Shown: positions 16,348 to 25,404, counted from the first letter of the stretch. The stretch is DNA of 64,000 nucleotides from Curtobacterium sp. Leaf261 (GCF_001422205.1 NZ_LMMJ01000001.1:1-64000); one strand, 5' to 3'. Made by a program: numbers and translations. The notes: generated from the sequence alone by a model not told the origin.

Positions 16348-17898
16348 GTGTTCGAACTCCACCACCTCAGCGCGCAGGACATCTGGGACTGGATCCGGCG
16401 GGGCGACACGAGCCCGCTCGCGGTGACCGACCACTACCTGGAGCGGATCGCGCGACTCGACCCGGGCCTCCAGGCCTTCGTCCGGGTGACGGCGGACGAC
16501 GCGCGCGACCGGGCGGCGCACCTCGCGGAGCGGGTGCCGACCTCGCGTGTGCTGTGGGGCCTGCCGAGCGCGGACAAGGACCTCTACGACCGGGCGGGCG
16601 TCCCGACGCGCTCCGGGTCGCGGTCGACGCCGGACACGCCCGCGACGGCGGACCACCCGCTCGTCCGGGCGCTCGACGATGCCGGCGCGATCAGCCTCGG
16701 GAAGACCGCGACCCCGGAGTTCGGACTCTCCTCGACGACGGAGTCGCTGCTTGAGGGCCCGACCAGGAACCCGTGGGACACCCGACTGAGCCCGGGCGGT
16801 TCCAGTGGCGGCGCGGCCGCGGCGGTCGCAGCCGGTCTGGTGCCGGTCGCGGTCGGCTCGGACGGTGGCGGCTCGGTGCGGATCCCGGCGGCGGCGACCG
16901 GTCTCGTCGGCCTCAAGCCCTCGCGAGGTCGGGTCCCGTCGATGCCCGGTCGCGCAGGCCTCGGCGGGCTCGTCGTCGCCGGTCCCATCGCGCGGTCGGT
17001 GGCGGATGCCGGGCTCGTCCTCGACGCACTCGTTGCCCCGACCGGTGTCCCGGACCGGTCGTCGTTCGCCCTGACGACCCCCTCCGACGGAACGGGTCCG
17101 TTCCTGGCGGCAGCCACGCGGGGCGAGGGCCGGTTCACGATCGGTGTGCTCGACGGATCGCCATGGGACGACGTGGTCGACGTCCGAACGCACCCGGCCG
17201 CCGCGGACGCCGTCGCGGAGACGCTGTCGCACCTCGAGGCGCTCGGGCACGGGGTCGAGGACGTCGCGATGCCACGGGCGGAGTACGCGCGGTGGTTCCG
17301 GGTGGCGTGGCAGGCGTCGGCGGCACGGCTGCCGGACGTCCCGGGGCTCGACCTGACGGAGCTCGAGCCGCTGACGGCGTGGCTCGTCGACCGCGGGCGT
17401 GCGCTGTCCGGGGTGCAGGTGCTCGAGGCCATGGCCGGGCTCGACGCGTTCTCCGCCGCGCTGATCAGGGCGCTCGATGCCTACGACGCGGTGCTCACGC
17501 CGACCCTGGCGATGCCGCCGCGGCCGATCGGGTGGTACTCCGAGGACCCGGAGGAGAACTTCGCCGACCAGTGCCGGTACTCGCCGTGGACGTCGATGTG
17601 CAACGTGTCGGGGCTCCCGGCGATCACCCTGCCGGTGTCCGTGACCGGGCCGGGCGCGGGTGCGGGGTCGAGGTCGGGTGCGGGTGCGGGTGCGGGGTCG
17701 GGGTCCGGGCCGGGCGCTGACGCGGGGTCGGGCGCGGGTGCGGGGTCGGGGTCGGGGTCGGGGTCGGGCGATGGTGCGGGGCTCCCGATGGGTGTGCAGC
17801 TGATCGGTCGGCCGGGCGGGGAGCGGACCCTGCTCGCGCTCGGGGCGCAGCTCGAGCGCCGGGTGCACTGGCAGCGCAGGCACCCTCCGGGCTGGTGA
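16348..17898 (+). CDS. Amidase-signature family amidase with a Gly/Ser/Ala-rich insert
   Basis: A 516-aa Ser-cisSer-Lys hydrolase. Lys77 (SADKDLYD), Ser152 (SPGGSSGG) and nucleophile Ser176 (GSDGGGSVRIP) form the triad. It would hydrolyse an amide or ester in the cytoplasm. The conserved C-terminal strands LPAITLPVSV and LPMGVQLIGRPGG are split by about 48 residues made almost only of Gly, Ser and Ala (residues 431-480), encoded by imperfect GGTGCG / GGGTCG repeats. The usual family loop there is short. The insert stays in frame and both flanks are intact, so activity is probably kept. The substrate is unknown. Start is GTG, supported by the TAGGCT box 8 nt upstream. Confidence 0.9.
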   Translation: MFELHHLSAQDIWDWIRRGDTSPLAVTDHYLERIARLDPGLQAFVRVTADDARDRAAHLAERVPTSRVLWGLPSADKDLYDRAGVPTRSGSRSTPDTPATADHPLVRALDDAGAISLGKTATPEFGLSSTTESLLEGPTRNPWDTRLSPGGSSGGAAAAVAAGLVPVAVGSDGGGSVRIPAAATGLVGLKPSRGRVPSMPGRAGLGGLVVAGPIARSVADAGLVLDALVAPTGVPDRSSFALTTPSDGTGPFLAAATRGEGRFTIGVLDGSPWDDVVDVRTHPAAADAVAETLSHLEALGHGVEDVAMPRAEYARWFRVAWQASAARLPDVPGLDLTELEPLTAWLVDRGRALSGVQVLEAMAGLDAFSAALIRALDAYDAVLTPTLAMPPRPIGWYSEDPEENFADQCRYSPWTSMCNVSGLPAITLPVSVTGPGAGAGSRSGAGAGAGSGSGPGADAGSGAGAGSGSGSGSGDGAGLPMGVQLIGRPGGERTLLALGAQLERRVHWQRRHPPGW

Positions 17899-17921
17899 GG
17901 GGGCGGCGGCGCCTCGTGCGT

Positions 17922-18076
17922 GCGCATGGAGCGACACGTTCCCTAGTCCGCGACGTCGTGTTCCGCGCTCGTTGTCGCCCGATGCCCGTGCATGGAGCGT
18001 GCGCGCATGGAGCGACATCGGGCAGAGATTGCGACGTCGCGTGCCGAAGCTCATGTCGCCTGATGAGTGCGCATGG
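17922..18076. repeat. Two tandem palindromic units between convergent genes
   Basis: GCGCATGG or GTGCATGG marks the borders at 17922, 17989, 18003 and 18069. Each unit of about 75-80 bp reads roughly GGAGCGACA, then a central CGACGTCG palindrome, then TGTCGCC-GATG. The two halves of each unit are approximately reverse complementary. The stretch fills the 228-bp gap between the amidase and the ABC ATPase, which converge. A bidirectional terminator or REP-like repeat is likely. Confidence 0.55.
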
Positions 18077-18126
18077 TCCCCGCCGCGACCGCGCACGGAC
18101 CAGCGGGAGCGTGCGCGGACGAGCGG

Positions 18127-18918
18127 TCAGTCGGGCAGCGTGGGCGCCGCCGCCACGAGGGCCTTCGTGATCGGGGAGGTCGGCGCGTCGAGGAGCGACA
18201 CTGGGCCTCGTTCCACGATCCGGCCCGCAGCCATCACGGCCACGCTGTCGCACAGGCGCTGCACGACGCCGATGTCGTGCGACACGAGGACGAGGGTCAA
18301 CCCGAGGTCGTCGGCGAGCGAGCCGAGCAGGTCGATCACCCGCGCCCGGACGACGACGTCGAGCGCGCTCATCGGCTCGTCCCCGACCAGGATGCTCGGC
18401 GAGTGCACCACCGCCCGGGCGATCGCGATGCGCTGCCGCTGGCCGCCGGAGAACTCGTGCGGGAAGCGATCCACCGTGTCCGCGGGCAGGTCGACGCGGG
18501 CGAGTGCCTCCCGCACCAGGGTCCGGTGATCGCCCTCGACGCCGAGGGCCCGGAGCGGTTCGGCCACGATCGCACCGACGCGCATCCGGGGATCGAGCGA
18601 CGCGTAGGGGTCCTGGAACACGATGCCGGTGGTCGCTCGGAACCAGCGCATCGACCTGGTGGACGCTGTCGCCGACACGGGGCGCCCGAGCGAGGTCACC
18701 GTGCCCGAGCTCGGCGCCTCGAGGCCGGTGAGCAGCCGGACGAGCGTCGACTTGCCGGACCCGGACTCGCCGACGATGCCGAGCCTGGCACCGACCGGGA
18801 CGACGAGGTCCACGTCGTCCACCGCCGTCCGGACGGCACCCGGCTCGAACGGGCTCCGCCGGGGGAGCCGGTAGACGCGGGAGACACCGTGCGCCTCGAG
18901 CGCGGCCGCCTCGCTCAT
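18127..18918 (-). CDS. Peptide/nickel ABC transporter ATP-binding protein (DppF/OppF-like)
   Basis: A 263-aa ATPase subunit of a peptide-type importer. The Walker A motif is GESGSGKST, the Q-loop region is IVFQDPYASLDPRMRVG, the signature is FSGGQRQRIAIARA, Walker B is ILVGDEPMSALD, and the switch histidine is LVSHD. QDPYxSLDPR is typical of the second ATPase in oligopeptide systems. It is the last gene of the operon and overlaps the preceding ATPase gene by 4 bp at 18915-18918. It converges on the amidase. Confidence 0.93.
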   Translation of the reverse strand: MSEAAALEAHGVSRVYRLPRRSPFEPGAVRTAVDDVDLVVPVGARLGIVGESGSGKSTLVRLLTGLEAPSSGTVTSLGRPVSATASTRSMRWFRATTGIVFQDPYASLDPRMRVGAIVAEPLRALGVEGDHRTLVREALARVDLPADTVDRFPHEFSGGQRQRIAIARAVVHSPSILVGDEPMSALDVVVRARVIDLLGSLADDLGLTLVLVSHDIGVVQRLCDSVAVMAAGRIVERGPVSLLDAPTSPITKALVAAAPTLPD

Positions 18919-19775
18919 GTGGTCCTCCGGGTGGTCGGTTCGGCGGTCTTCGAGCCGGGGTCCGTCGGGCGTGCCGCAGTCGCTCGGGCGGCGGTCGCCC
19001 GGGCTGCGTCGACGAGGGCGGCGGTCGCGGGGTGGGCCGGCGCCCGGAGCAGATCGGCCACCGGCGCGGTCTCCACCACGCGCCCCGCGTCGAGCACGAT
19101 CGCGGTGTCGGCGATCTGCGCGAGCACGGCGAGGTCGTGCGTCACGAACAGCAGGCCCGTACCGCGGTCTGCCGCGATCCCCCCGAAGAGCTCGAGGATC
19201 CGCGCCTGCGTCGTCACGTCGAGGGCGGTCGTCGGCTCGTCGGCGACCAGGAACGACGGTTCTCCGGCCAGTGCCATCGCGATGCACACCCGCTGCCGCT
19301 GTCCGCCGGAGAGCTGGTGCGGGTACTGCCGGAGGAGGCTCTCCGGGTCCGGCAGCCCGACCGACCGAGCGAGGTCGAGGGCCGCGCGGAGGGCTGCCCG
19401 CCGATCGAGCCCGCGGTGCAGACGCAGGGGCTCGACGATCTGGGTACCGACCCTCCGGAGCGGGTCGAGCGCGGTGCCCGGTTCCTGGAACACCATCCCG
19501 ATGCGACTGCCCCGGGTCCGTGCACGATCGCGGTCCGGCAGCCCGACGAGTTCGGCGTCCCCGAGGCGGATGCTGCCCGTCACGACGGCGTCGGGCGGGG
19601 TGAGACCCATGATCGCGAGCGCCGTCATCGACTTGCCGGATCCGGACGCTCCGATCACGCCGACGCGGCCGCCGACCGGCACCGAGAACGAGACGTCGTC
19701 GAGGATCGTCCGGTCGCCGATCCGGACCGAGAGCCCCTCGACCCGGAGGTCGTCCTGCGGGAGAGTCGTCGTCAT
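18915..19775 (-). CDS. Peptide/nickel ABC transporter ATP-binding protein (DppD/OppD-like)
   Basis: A 286-aa ATPase pairing with the DppF-like subunit. It has Walker A GASGSGKS, FQEPGTALDPLRRVG, signature LSGGQRQRVCIAMA, Walker B FLVADEPTTALD and switch FVTHD. The start overlaps the permease stop by 4 bp. The C-terminal tail (about 255-286) is a low-complexity ATAARATAARPTD stretch lacking the usual OppD zinc or iron-sulfur cysteines. Together with 18127-18918 it energises import of the solute bound by the lipoprotein at 21836. Confidence 0.93.
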   Translation of the reverse strand: MTTTLPQDDLRVEGLSVRIGDRTILDDVSFSVPVGGRVGVIGASGSGKSMTALAIMGLTPPDAVVTGSIRLGDAELVGLPDRDRARTRGSRIGMVFQEPGTALDPLRRVGTQIVEPLRLHRGLDRRAALRAALDLARSVGLPDPESLLRQYPHQLSGGQRQRVCIAMALAGEPSFLVADEPTTALDVTTQARILELFGGIAADRGTGLLFVTHDLAVLAQIADTAIVLDAGRVVETAPVADLLRAPAHPATAALVDAARATAARATAARPTDPGSKTAEPTTRRTT

Positions 19776-20845
19776 TGCAGAGCCCTCCCCACACCGGACG
19801 TGCCGGCGACCCCGGACGCGCCGGCGACCCCGGACGTGCCGGCGACCCCGGACGCGCCGGCGCCCCCGGTCGGAGCAGCGACCCCGCCCCCGGACGCGGA
19901 CGGAGCAGCGAGCCCGCCCCAGGACGCACCGGCCGCGCCGTTCGTACCGGCTCCGCCGTCGGTGCCGGAGGGACGCGTCGGAGCCGCACCGGGCCTCCCG
20001 GCCGTCGCCCGACCAGCCAACCGCGGGTCCGCAGCGTCCCGGACCGCGTCACCGAGGAGCGACAGCGCCACCACGACGATCGCGATCGCGGCGCCCGGCC
20101 ACGTCGCACTCCACGGGTGCACGCCGATGTAGGTCTGCAGGTCGCTCAGCAGACTGCCCCACGAGGCCGTCGACGACGACGCGCCGTAGCCGAGGTAGGA
20201 GAGCCCCGCCTCGGCGAGGACCGCGGTCGCCATCGCGAGCGAGAGCTGCACCGTGAAGAGCGGCGCGGCGTTCGGGATGAGATGTCGGAGCAGGATCCCG
20301 CCGGGACCGACCCCGGAGGCCCGCGCTGCGACGACGAAGTCCGAGCGTGCGATGCGACGGATCTCCCCGCGGGCGACCCTGGCGATCGTCACGCCGAAGG
20401 CCAGTCCGACCGACACGACGACGACGCCGAGCGACCCGCCGAACACGGCGGTCAGGAGCATCGCGGTGAGGAGCGTCGGGAACGCGACGAGGATGTCGAG
20501 GAGGACCGCCGTGCCCTCTCGGACCCATCGCGCCGTGAGTGACCCGATCGCCGTCAGCACGATGCCGACGACCGACGCGATGAGCCCGGAGCCGACCGCG
20601 ACGATGACCGTCGTCCGGCTGCCGGCGAGCACGTAGCTGGCGATGTCGCGGCCGATGCCGTCCGTGCCGAACCAGTGCGCAGCGCTCGGGCGTTCCCACT
20701 GCCGGAACGGGTCCGCCGCGAAGGGGTCGTACGGCGTCCAGAACGTCGAGACCACCGCGGCGACGACGAGCAGCAGGAGCACCACCGCGGCGAACGCTCC
20801 CGCCGGACGTCCGACGAGCCGCCGGAGGAACGAGCCACGCGTCAC
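19772..20845 (-). CDS. Peptide/nickel ABC transporter permease (DppC/OppC-like) with repetitive C-tail
   Basis: A 357-aa inner-membrane permease. N-terminal segment 1 (about 16-36) is followed by the OppC-type WFGTDGIGRDIASYVLAGSRTT, five more membrane segments, and the EAA-like loop ARASGVGPGGILLRHLIPN that contacts an ATPase. After the last segment (WPGAAIAIVVVALSLLGDAVRD) a roughly 75-residue Ala/Gly/Ser tail has no counterpart in the family. It ends in four 6-residue repeats (GVAGTS/GVAGAS) encoded at 19794-19865. It overlaps both neighbouring genes by 4 bp. The tail is probably a disordered cytoplasmic extension. Confidence 0.92.
   Translation of the reverse strand: MTRGSFLRRLVGRPAGAFAAVVLLLLVVAAVVSTFWTPYDPFAADPFRQWERPSAAHWFGTDGIGRDIASYVLAGSRTTVIVAVGSGLIASVVGIVLTAIGSLTARWVREGTAVLLDILVAFPTLLTAMLLTAVFGGSLGVVVVSVGLAFGVTIARVARGEIRRIARSDFVVAARASGVGPGGILLRHLIPNAAPLFTVQLSLAMATAVLAEAGLSYLGYGASSSTASWGSLLSDLQTYIGVHPWSATWPGAAIAIVVVALSLLGDAVRDAADPRLAGRATAGRPGAAPTRPSGTDGGAGTNGAAGASWGGLAAPSASGGGVAAPTGGAGASGVAGTSGVAGASGVAGTSGVGRALQ
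19794..19865 (-). repeat. 18-bp tandem repeat, four copies, in a permease C-terminus
   Basis: The plus-strand unit CCGGACGYGCCGGCGACC is repeated four times head to tail, with alternating T/C at position 8. It encodes six-residue units and preserves frame. Confidence 0.92.
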
Positions 20846-21795
20846 GACGCCACCTCGCGCTGCCTCGGGTCGAGGGCACGGTGGGCGACGTCGACGGCGA
20901 ACCCGACGAGGAGCACCAGGCCGGTCAGGACCAGCAGCTCGGACTGCACCTTCGTGAGGTCCCGCCGGCCGACGTCGGTCACGAGCATCCGACCGATGCC
21001 GGGCAGGGAGAAGAGCTGCTCGACGACGACCGCGCCGACGAGGAGCCCGGCGATCTGCACCCCGAGCACTGCGAGCACCGTCAGTGACACCGATGGCAGA
21101 CCGTGTCGGACGAGTGCCCGGCGACGGGTGAGCCCGATCGCCGCCGCGGTCCGGAGATGATCGGCGTCGAGGACGGACAGGGTCGCGGACCGGGTGAAGC
21201 GGAGGATGACGGCACCCTCCACCGCGCCGATCGTCAGTGCCGGGAGCACGAGTGCGGCGAACGCGCGCCCCGGGTCGGCCCAGCCGTCGAGCGGGAAACC
21301 CTGCGTCGGCAGCAGGTGGAGTGTCACGCCGAAGAGCGCGACGAGCAGCATGCCCGCCCAGACGACGGGGATCGCGGCGACTGCCTGCGCGACGAACGAG
21401 ATCGCCACGCCGGCGGGACGGCGTCGGAGGACTGCCGCGACCACGCCGAGCGGGACGCCGATGACGAGCGCGAAGAGCAGGGACATCCCGGCGAGCGGCA
21501 GCGTCACGGCGAGCTTCTGCGCGATCTGCGGCGCGACGGCACCCCTGGTCACGAGGGAGCGTCCGAGGTCCCCACGGACGAGTCCACCGATCCAGTCGAG
21601 GTACTGCACGACGACCGGGCGGTCGAGGCCGAGCTCGCGGCGGATCGCATCGATCTGCGCCGGGGTCGACTGGGTCCCCGCGACGACCTGTGCGACGTCG
21701 CCCGGCAGGACCCGCAGCGCCGCGAAGACGATGATGCTGGCGACGAGGAGGCCGAGCGCGAGCAGCAGCAGCCTGCCGATCAGGAACCGGGTCAC
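20842..21795 (-). CDS. Peptide/nickel ABC transporter permease (DppB/OppB-like)
   Basis: A 317-aa permease with six membrane segments. Family marks are RVLPGDVAQVVAGTQ, LGLDRPVVVQYLDWIGGLVRGDLGRS, and the coupling loop DADHLRTAAAIGLTRRRALVRHGLP, followed by EQLFSLPGIGRM. The start is GTG 21795, taken because TAGCAT lies 7 nt upstream. The frame reaches 21951 but overlaps the solute-binding protein gene. Translation is coupled to the second permease by a 4-bp overlap. Confidence 0.93.
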   Translation of the reverse strand: MTRFLIGRLLLLALGLLVASIIVFAALRVLPGDVAQVVAGTQSTPAQIDAIRRELGLDRPVVVQYLDWIGGLVRGDLGRSLVTRGAVAPQIAQKLAVTLPLAGMSLLFALVIGVPLGVVAAVLRRRPAGVAISFVAQAVAAIPVVWAGMLLVALFGVTLHLLPTQGFPLDGWADPGRAFAALVLPALTIGAVEGAVILRFTRSATLSVLDADHLRTAAAIGLTRRRALVRHGLPSVSLTVLAVLGVQIAGLLVGAVVVEQLFSLPGIGRMLVTDVGRRDLTKVQSELLVLTGLVLLVGFAVDVAHRALDPRQREVAS

Positions 21796-21802
21796 GGGAG
21801 CA

Positions 21803-21808
21803 ATGCTA
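21803..21808 (-). promoter_or_regulatory. -10 element TAGCAT, leaderless promoter of the permease-ATPase genes
   Basis: On the minus strand TAGCAT is followed by 7 nt and GTG 21795. It lies in the 40-bp gap after the binding-protein gene. The transport genes may therefore have their own promoter as well as read-through from the binding-protein gene. Confidence 0.45.
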
Positions 21809-21835
21809 CGGGCCCCGAGTGGCGGCGGCTGCCCG

Positions 21836-23362
21836 TCAGCCCGTGACGGCCAGGTTCGCCAGGTTGAGGCGCGTGGTCGTCGAGTTCGTCGGGAAGCCCG
21901 TGACGCCGCCGCGCACCGCCGTGATCGTGGACGCCGTGTAGAGCCACTCACCGGCGGCGTCCTCGCTGACGATCTTCGCGGCCTTCGCCAGGTCGGCGGC
22001 CTTCTGGTCCGCGTCGGTCGTGGCGAGCGAGTCGGCGTAGAGCTGCTGGACCGTCGGGTTGTCGTAGCCGAAGTAGTACTCCGGGTTCGCCCAGTTGCCG
22101 AAGTCCCTGGCCTCGGTGTGGTTCACCATGCTGAGCTCGAAGTCCTTCTTCGTGAACACCTGGTCGAGCCACGTCGTGAAGTCCACGCGCTTGACCCTGA
22201 GTGTGATGCCGACCTTGGCGAGCTCGGACGTCAGCACGTCCCCGATCGTCGCGGGGTAGATGTTCGCGTACGTCAACGTCAGCGTCAGGTTCTCCGCCCC
22301 TGCCGCAGCGAGCAGCTTCTTCGCGCTCGCGGGGTCGTACGCGTCGATGTCCGTCAGGTCCTGGTACCCCGGGTCGAGCGCCGGGATCGGTCCGCCCTGG
22401 GCGACTCCCGCGCCGCCGATGGCCTTGATGAGCGCCTTCGAATCGATCGCCTGCCGGATCGCCTGCCGCACCCGCTTGTCCGTGAACGGCGCCGTCTGGT
22501 CGTTGAACGCGAGGGTGTACTTGTCGGTCGTCTTGCCGGTGTGCAGCGTGATGCCGGACGCGCCCTGCAGCTGCCCCTTGAGCGTGCCGTCGACCGCGGT
22601 CTCGACGTCGAGGTCGCCGTTCGCCATCGCGTTGACGGCGGTGGAGGGCTGCGTGATGTACCGGAAGACGACCTTCGCCACCTTGGCCTTCGTGCCCCAG
22701 TAGTCCGTGTTCCGGCCGAGGGTGAGCGCGTCGCCCTGCTTCCAGCTCGTGACGTCGAAGGGTCCGGTGCCGTTCGCGGTGTCCGACATGTCGTTGTCCG
22801 CGCCCTGCTCGAGGACCACCCCGGCTCGGCCGGTGAGGGTGAACAGCAGGTCGGAGTCGGGCTTCGCGAGGGTGATCACGACGGTGTGGTCATCCGGCGC
22901 GGTGATGTCCGACACCGACGACAGGTCGCCCGCGTCGACGTAGGTCGAGCTCTTCCGGAAGTCGTCGAGGCTCCACACGACGTCCGCGGCGGTGAGCTTC
23001 GTGCCGTCCTGGAACGACACGCCCTGCTGCAGCGTGAACGTGTAGGTCAGCCCGTCGTCGGACACGGTGTGTGCGCTCGCGAGGACGTTCCGGACGCCGC
23101 CGCTCTGGGTGCGTCCGACGAGCCCCTGGTACACGTTGTCGATGAGGACCTGGTCGAGTGCGTTGCCGGCCTGCGTGCGGATGTCGAGGCTCGTCGGCTC
23201 GAGCACGAGCCCGACGCGGACCGTGGCGTCCCTCCCGGTGTCGCCGCCGGTGCCGCCGTCCTTCGACGCGCCGGAACAACCCGCGAGCACGAGTACGCCC
23301 GCGGTCGCGACGGCGAGTGCTGCCACGAGGGTCTTCGGGCGGCGCGGGGATGTCGGACGCAT
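21836..23362 (-). CDS. Peptide/nickel ABC transporter solute-binding lipoprotein (SBP family 5)
   Basis: A 508-aa extracellular lipoprotein. The lipobox is LVLAGCSG after a 25-residue signal, and the linker is Gly/Asp-rich. The family-5 features ADVVWSLDDFRKSS, NGTGPFDVTSWKQGDALTLGRN, FRYITQPSTAVNAMANGDLDV and FTDKRVRQAIRQAIDSKALIKAI are present. It captures peptides, nickel chelates or similar solutes and delivers them to the permeases downstream. ATG 23362 has GGAAGGA upstream. A GTG at 23386 would add eight residues. The ligand is not predictable by eye. Confidence 0.94.
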   Translation of the reverse strand: MRPTSPRRPKTLVAALAVATAGVLVLAGCSGASKDGGTGGDTGRDATVRVGLVLEPTSLDIRTQAGNALDQVLIDNVYQGLVGRTQSGGVRNVLASAHTVSDDGLTYTFTLQQGVSFQDGTKLTAADVVWSLDDFRKSSTYVDAGDLSSVSDITAPDDHTVVITLAKPDSDLLFTLTGRAGVVLEQGADNDMSDTANGTGPFDVTSWKQGDALTLGRNTDYWGTKAKVAKVVFRYITQPSTAVNAMANGDLDVETAVDGTLKGQLQGASGITLHTGKTTDKYTLAFNDQTAPFTDKRVRQAIRQAIDSKALIKAIGGAGVAQGGPIPALDPGYQDLTDIDAYDPASAKKLLAAAGAENLTLTLTYANIYPATIGDVLTSELAKVGITLRVKRVDFTTWLDQVFTKKDFELSMVNHTEARDFGNWANPEYYFGYDNPTVQQLYADSLATTDADQKAADLAKAAKIVSEDAAGEWLYTASTITAVRGGVTGFPTNSTTTRLNLANLAVTG

Positions 23363-23470
23363 GCGACGGGTTCCTTCCAGGGGCACGGCAGCGGTGACTG
23401 CGTGGTGCTCGGCTGCGATGCACCGCGCGACGATGCTGCCGGTGCTCGGACGAGCGTAGCGGAGCGGGGG

Positions 23471-24454
23471 TCAGACGCCGTGAGTGAGTCGGAATGCGGC
23501 GATGGCGGCGGCGAGTTCCCTCGGTGCCTGCGTCTGCACCGAGTGTCGTGCGGTGACCGTCACGATCTCGGCGCGGGGGAGGCGCTCGGCGAACCCCCGG
23601 ACGAGCTTCGGGGACACGTACCCGCGATCGCCGCGGACGAGCAGGACCGGGACCTCGAGCCGCTCGAGGTCCGCCCACGCGTCGACGAACTGCCCGACGT
23701 CGGCGGTGACCCCGTCCGCGAGGTGCGGGAAGTGGTGTCGGCGGACGCGCCTCCCGGCACGGTCCACGTGGGTGGCGTGACGTGCCTCGCGCTCGAGTGC
23801 GGCTCGCTCCTCGCCGAGGCGTGCCTCGAGCGCGTGCTCGACGACGGCGTCGAGGTCCGCGTGGTCCGGTTCGAGCTCGAGCGCCCGGACGATCCGGTCG
23901 ACGGCCCGCTGCGTGAAGTCCGGGGACATGTCGACGAGGACCAGCCCCGTCACGCGCTCCGGGGTGGTCGCGGCGATCCTGGCGGCGATGATCGCGCCGA
24001 GGGAGTGCCCGACCAGGAGTCCACGGGGCACCTGGAGCGTCCTCATGACCGCGAGGAGGTCGGGCGCGACGGTGTCCGCCGAGTACCGCGCGTCGTCCCG
24101 CCACGACGAGCGGCCGTGCCCGGGCAGGTCGAGGACCACCGCGGGCTCGCCGAGGGCGATGATCGTCTCGTCGAAGCTCCTGGCCTCGATCCCGACGCCG
24201 TGCAGGTAGGTGGCGGTGGCGTCCGCCGCGGTCGCGTCCGCCCCGGTCGCGTCCGCCGCGCTCGCGTCCGCTGCGCTCGGCTCCGCAGCGGTCCAGCGCA
24301 CCGCCGAGACGGTGCGTCCGTCATGGGTCGGGACGGACAGCCTGGAGGGACGGGGCGGGTCCGACACACCCAGTCGCGTCGCGAGTGCGGGGACGTCCGC
24401 GAACTCGTCCGGATCGTCCGTCGCGTCGGGATGCTCGGTCGTCACCTGCTTCAT
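23471..24454 (-). CDS. Alpha/beta-hydrolase with a repeat insert near its N-terminus
   Basis: A 327-aa hydrolase. The oxyanion region reads YLHGVGIEARSFDETI, the strand-4 motif LDLPGHGRSSW, the nucleophile elbow VGHSLGAI (Ser151) and the C-terminal histidine TARHSVQTQAP. Between strands 2 and 3 an Ala/Asp-rich segment (about 55-79, ADASAADATGADATA) comes from five copies of a 15-bp repeat (24219-24293). It lengthens a surface loop without breaking frame. Start ATG 24454 has GAGGA upstream. It is divergent from the ABC ATPase. The substrate is unknown. Confidence 0.87.
   Translation of the reverse strand: MKQVTTEHPDATDDPDEFADVPALATRLGVSDPPRPSRLSVPTHDGRTVSAVRWTAAEPSAADASAADATGADATAADATATYLHGVGIEARSFDETIIALGEPAVVLDLPGHGRSSWRDDARYSADTVAPDLLAVMRTLQVPRGLLVGHSLGAIIAARIAATTPERVTGLVLVDMSPDFTQRAVDRIVRALELEPDHADLDAVVEHALEARLGEERAALEREARHATHVDRAGRRVRRHHFPHLADGVTADVGQFVDAWADLERLEVPVLLVRGDRGYVSPKLVRGFAERLPRAEIVTVTARHSVQTQAPRELAAAIAAFRLTHGV
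24219..24293 (-). repeat. 15-bp tandem repeat, five copies, inside the hydrolase gene
   Basis: Units of the type GCGTCCGCCGCGGTC run head to tail with one to four changes each, encoding the five-residue units of the hydrolase loop. Confidence 0.88.
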
Positions 24455-24512
24455 CCTGCCAGTTCCTCGACGTTCCGAGGACCGGTGCCCTCGGCCGTGG
24501 AACACTGGAAGG

Positions 24513-25355
24513 GTGGCTCCCGCTCCCGATCGTCGCCCGACCACGCGTGGCCGAGGCACCGCGTCCCCGACGGCGTCCTGCACCCTGTCCGCGCGGGGGC
24601 TCCGGCTCGCGTACGACGACCGGGTCGTGATCGACGACCTCGACGTCGACGTCCCGGACGGCGGTCTCACGGTGATCGTCGGCCCGAACGCGAGCGGCAA
24701 GTCGACGCTCCTCAAGGCCCTCGCCAGGACGCTCACCCCGACCGCCGGGACGGTCTTCCTCGACGGTCACCCGATCCGCTCCTACCGGCCGAAGGCGGTC
24801 GCACGCCGGGTCGGCATGCTCCCGCAGAACCCGATCGCACCCGAGGGCATCACCGTCCGCGACCTCGTGTCCCGCGGGCGCTTCCCGCACCAGGACCTGT
24901 GGCACCCCTCGAGCGGCGACGACCGGCGTGCCGTGCAGGACGCACTCCGGCAGACGAACACCCTCGACCTCGCGGACCGGAGCGTGGACGAGCTCTCCGG
25001 TGGTCAGCGGCAGCGGGTGTGGATCGCGATGGTGCTCGCACAGGATACCGACGTGGTGCTCCTCGACGAGCCCACGACGTTCCTCGACATCGCGCACCAG
25101 TACGACGTCCTCGACCTCGCCGCGGCGTTGCACGCGGCCGGGCGCACGGTCGTCGCGGTGCTCCACGACCTCAACCAGGCGGCACGGTACGCCACGAACG
25201 TCATCGCGATGGAGCAGGGGCGGATCGTGGCCGAGGGGCCGGCGTCGCTCGTCGTGACCGCGGAGCTCGTCGAGCGGGTGTTCGGACTGCCGTGCGTGGT
25301 CATCCCCGATCCGGAGACCGGCACGCCCCTGGTCGTCCCGCGCCGGGCAGCCTGA
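24513..25355 (+). CDS. Iron-siderophore/cobalamin-type ABC transporter ATP-binding protein, orphan
   Basis: A 280-aa ATPase resembling FepC/FhuC/BtuD. It has Walker A GPNASGKST (57-65), the subgroup-typical LKALARTLTPTAGTVFLDG and RGRFPHQ, signature LSGGQRQRVWIAMVLAQ, Walker B VVLLDEPTTFLDIAHQYDVLDL and switch LHDLNQA. It normally partners two permeases and a siderophore-binding lipoprotein, none of which is within the window. The ATPase may therefore serve a transporter elsewhere. Start is GTG 24513, with an AACACT hexamer 8 nt upstream. It is divergent from the hydrolase. Confidence 0.9.
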   Translation: MAPAPDRRPTTRGRGTASPTASCTLSARGLRLAYDDRVVIDDLDVDVPDGGLTVIVGPNASGKSTLLKALARTLTPTAGTVFLDGHPIRSYRPKAVARRVGMLPQNPIAPEGITVRDLVSRGRFPHQDLWHPSSGDDRRAVQDALRQTNTLDLADRSVDELSGGQRQRVWIAMVLAQDTDVVLLDEPTTFLDIAHQYDVLDLAAALHAAGRTVVAVLHDLNQAARYATNVIAMEQGRIVAEGPASLVVTAELVERVFGLPCVVIPDPETGTPLVVPRRAA

Positions 25356-25404
25356 CCCGTCCGGGCCCGTCCGGTCCCGTCCGGTCCCGTCCGGTCCGGT
25401 CCGG

